Source: Chloroflexota bacterium
GTDB taxonomy: Bacteria > Chloroflexota > Limnocylindria > Limnocylindrales > CSP1-4
Length of the DNA stretch: 7,195 bases
Reading direction: 5' to 3'
NCBI GenBank assembly: GCA_021815005.1
Contig: JAKAHL010000099.1
Coordinates: 1-7,195 of the forward strand
Both the position numbers and the translations under genes were made by a program. Numbering within the stretch: position 1 is the stretch's first letter; each line of letters begins with the position of its first letter. The notes under the pieces were generated by a model that saw only the letters and a program-made list of their open reading frames with translations, had not been told where the DNA came from and ran no database searches. Shown here one piece after another: positions 5,566-7,195 of the stretch.

Positions 5566-6129
5566 ATGCCCGACCTGCACCGCCCCGGCGATCGCACCGC
5601 GGCCCAGCGCGCCGCCGACCACGCCGGCATCGCCCGCCTTGCCGACGCGCTCGTCCCGGCGCTGGTGGCGAGGCTGTCCACGGCCAACCTGGGCGAGGTG
5701 GAGGTCCGCGAGGGCGATTGGCACGTCCGCGTCCGGCGCCCGTCCGGCGGCGGACCGCGGCGCGAGCGACCGCATCGGGCCGCCCTGCCGATCGTCGCCC
5801 CGTCCGGTGCCGCGGCGCACCCGGGGACGGCCCTTCCGGCGCGGCCTGTCGGGGACGCGCCCGGTGACCCGCCGGGCGTCCGCCAGGAGATGGCCGTCTC
5901 GCCCGCGGTGGGCATGTTCAGGCCCGGTGTCCCGGTCGGCACCAGCGTGCGCGCCGGGGACCGCATCGCGACGGTGGACCTGCTGGGCATCCTGATCGAC
6001 GTGGTGGCCCCGATCGACGGCGCGGTCGCCGAGTTCTACCCGCAGCCGGGCGACGGCGTGGAGTACGGCGAGCAGGTGGCGCTGGTGGCGGCCGCCCCGC
6101 TGCCCGCCGCCGGGACGGGGGAGGGCTGA
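5566..6129 (+). CDS. BCCP-like protein without biotinylation lysine (AccB homologue, BADC-like)
   Basis: The 187-aa product has the layout of biotin carboxyl carrier protein. An N-terminal segment (about 20-58) ends in GEVEVREGDWHVRVRRP, like the LEIREG-x-x-I-R-L/V-R of AccB. A Pro/Ala/Gly/Arg linker spans about 59-108 and a biotinyl/lipoyl beta domain about 110-176. Anchor matches to E. coli BCCP are SPAVGMF (for SPMVGTFY), VGTSVRAGDRIATVD (for VGQKVNVGDTLCIVE) and G-x-x-VEYGE near the end. Counting from these without gaps, the E-A-M-K-M-M motif is D138-L-L-G141-I-L: the acceptor lysine is Gly141 (GGC, 5986-5988). About eight residues of the BCCP thumb loop are also missing after F118. No lysine occurs anywhere in the protein, so biotin cannot be attached. 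It may be a structural or regulatory paralogue, analogous to plant BADC proteins, or a carrier turned scaffold. A frame error is unlikely: the frame runs unbroken through the domain and replacing AAG/AAA by GGC needs several changes. The gene lies between accA and accC, where accB is expected. Confidence 0.85.
   Translation: MPDLHRPGDRTAAQRAADHAGIARLADALVPALVARLSTANLGEVEVREGDWHVRVRRPSGGGPRRERPHRAALPIVAPSGAAAHPGTALPARPVGDAPGDPPGVRQEMAVSPAVGMFRPGVPVGTSVRAGDRIATVDLLGILIDVVAPIDGAVAEFYPQPGDGVEYGEQVALVAAAPLPAAGTGEG
6117..6125 (+). promoter_or_regulatory. ribosome-binding site of accC (GGGGGAGGG)
   Basis: This purine run overlaps the last codons of the BCCP-like gene. It is seven bases before the GTG at 6133 and ten before the adjacent in-frame GTG at 6136. 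Spacing favours 6133, although 6136 would give the more usual short leader before the ILIANRGE motif. Confidence 0.5.
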
Positions 6130-6132
6130 CCG

Positions 6133-7195
6133 GTGGTGAGCCGCATCCTCATCGCCAACCGCGGCGAGATCGCGCTGCGCGTCCTCCGCGCCTGCCGCAC
6201 GCTCGGGATCGAGGCCGTCCTCGCCTACTCGGAGGCGGACCGCAGCTCCCTGCCGGCGCTGCTCGCGGACGAGGCCATCTGCATCGGCCCGGCCGACGCC
6301 AAGCGCTCCTACCTGTCCGCGCCCGCCATCATCTCCGCGGCGCTCGTGACCGGCTGCGACGCCATCCACCCGGGCTACGGGTTCCTGTCCGAGGACGACG
6401 CCTTCGCGGAGGCGGTCCGTGCTCACGGCCTCACGTTCATCGGCCCGTCGCCCGAGGTGCTCGAGCGCTTCGCCTCCAAGGAGGAGGTCCGGCGCCGGCT
6501 CGCCGCCCACGGGCTGCCCACCATCCCGGGCTCCGGCCTGCTGGGCGACGAGGCCCAGGCGCTCGAGGAGGCCGCCCGCGTCGGCTACCCGGTGCTCGTC
6601 AAGCCGTCCGCGGGGGGCGGCGGCAAGGGGATGCGGCTGGCCCGCTCGGCCCGCGAGCTGGCGGCCTTCCTGCCCATCTGCCGCTCCGAGGCGCGCGCGG
6701 CGTTCGGCGACGACGCGCTGTACCTGGAGCGCTGGCTGGAGGACAACCGCCACGTTGAGGTCCAGGTGGCGGTGGACCGCTACGGCCACGGCGTGCACCT
6801 CTGGGAGCGCGACTGCTCGATCCAGCGCCGGCACCAGAAGATCCTCGAGGAATCGCCCTCGCCCGCGATGACCGCGGCCGGCCGCCGGGAGCTGGCCGAG
6901 CGGGCCGTCAAGGCCGTCGTGGCCGCCGGCTACGAGAACGTGGGCACGCTCGAGTTCCTGGTGGACGCCGACGGCAACGCGTACTTCATCGAGATCAACT
7001 GCCGGATCCAGGTGGAGCACCCGGTGACCGAGATGCTCACCGGGATCGACCTGGTGGCCACGCAGATCCGCATCGCGGCCGGCGAGCCGCTCGGGTTCAC
7101 CCAGGCGGACGTCATCCCGAGCGGGCACGCGATCGAGTTCCGCATCAACGCCGAGGACCCGGCCCACGACTTCCGGCCCGGCGCCGGCACGATCG
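6133..7195 (+). CDS. accC: biotin carboxylase subunit of acetyl-CoA carboxylase (3' end outside window)
   Basis: Biotin carboxylase uses ATP and bicarbonate to carboxylate biotin on its carrier. The reading frame is open from GTG 6133 to the window edge, giving 354 residues without a stop. The N-terminal domain has RILIANRGEIALR (4-16), HPGYGFLSE (79-87) and Lys116 in the GPSPEVLERFASK context. The ATP-grasp domain has KPSAGGGGKGM (157-167), ERWLEDNRHVEVQV (199-212), WERDCSIQRRHQK (224-236) and the metal/catalytic segment EINCRIQVEHPVTEM (287-301), matching E. coli Glu288, Asn290, Arg292 and Glu296. The visible part ends in the C-terminal domain (HAIEFRINAEDP). Free-standing AccC is about 450 aa, whereas acyl-CoA carboxylase alpha chains of 600 aa or more carry a C-terminal biotin domain. 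The cut prevents telling which this is, which matters because the neighbouring carrier lacks its lysine. All catalytic residues seen are intact. Confidence 0.94.
   Translation, partial: MVSRILIANRGEIALRVLRACRTLGIEAVLAYSEADRSSLPALLADEAICIGPADAKRSYLSAPAIISAALVTGCDAIHPGYGFLSEDDAFAEAVRAHGLTFIGPSPEVLERFASKEEVRRRLAAHGLPTIPGSGLLGDEAQALEEAARVGYPVLVKPSAGGGGKGMRLARSARELAAFLPICRSEARAAFGDDALYLERWLEDNRHVEVQVAVDRYGHGVHLWERDCSIQRRHQKILEESPSPAMTAAGRRELAERAVKAVVAAGYENVGTLEFLVDADGNAYFIEINCRIQVEHPVTEMLTGIDLVATQIRIAAGEPLGFTQADVIPSGHAIEFRINAEDPAHDFRPGAGTI

Noticed and set aside
5971..6000. Frameshift or sequencing error as the cause of the missing biotinyl lysine
   Set aside because: Similarity to BCCP continues in the same frame on both sides with no gap, and several adjacent residues differ from the motif as well, which a single error would not produce.
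5566..6129. Lipoyl carrier or ordinary BCCP whose lysine lies in a shifted position
   Set aside because: Both biotinyl and lipoyl domains need a lysine in the hairpin turn, and the complete protein has no lysine codon.
4198..7167. A 989-codon open frame on the minus strand opposite accD, accA, the BCCP-like gene and accC
   Set aside because: It is the antisense shadow of high-GC coding sequence. The translation is His/Arg/Gly/Asp-rich with no recognisable domain, and the plus strand carries four clear conserved genes here.

Overview
The window is a very GC-rich (roughly 70% or more by eye) bacterial segment carrying one tightly packed block of eight plus-strand genes. They span 294 to the right edge with gaps of 3-4 bases or overlaps of 1-8 bases, which strongly suggests a single operon. 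Order: aspartate kinase (lysC), biotin-protein ligase (birA), an ECF-type RNA polymerase sigma factor, a single-pass membrane protein (putative anti-sigma), then the four split subunits of acetyl-CoA carboxylase: accD, accA, an accB-like carrier and accC, the last cut off by the window end. GTG starts are common and Lys is scarce. The organism is a high-GC bacterium. The ECF sigma/membrane-protein pair next to accDA and the probably leaderless first gene would fit an uncultured Chloroflexota-like or deep actinobacterial lineage, but this placement is an inference without any search.

Region 1-293 holds no recognisable gene. It is GC-rich, stop-poor sequence with short inverted repeats and ends in a probable extended -10 element (TAGAAT, 279-284) just before the lysC ATG. 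There is no Shine-Dalgarno there, so lysC is probably translated from a leaderless or nearly leaderless mRNA. The rest of the window is almost entirely coding.

Metabolic logic: LysC commits aspartate to the Lys/Thr/Met (and cell-wall diaminopimelate) branch. The ACC genes make malonyl-CoA for fatty acid synthesis. BirA should attach biotin to the ACC carrier. The sigma factor and membrane protein sit in the middle and could couple operon expression to an envelope signal.

The most striking observation is that the accB-like gene (5566-6129) encodes a protein with the overall BCCP architecture (N-terminal helical segment, Pro/Ala linker, C-terminal biotinyl-type beta domain) that cannot be biotinylated. 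The canonical E-A-M-K-M/L motif is replaced by D-L-L-G-I-L, the thumb loop is absent, and the whole 187-residue protein has no lysine. It is a bacterial look-alike of plant BADC proteins (biotin-less BCCP paralogues that regulate heteromeric ACC), found here in the place where the working carrier should be and in the same operon as birA. Where the real biotin carrier lies (fused to the C-terminus of AccC beyond the window, or elsewhere) is the key open question.
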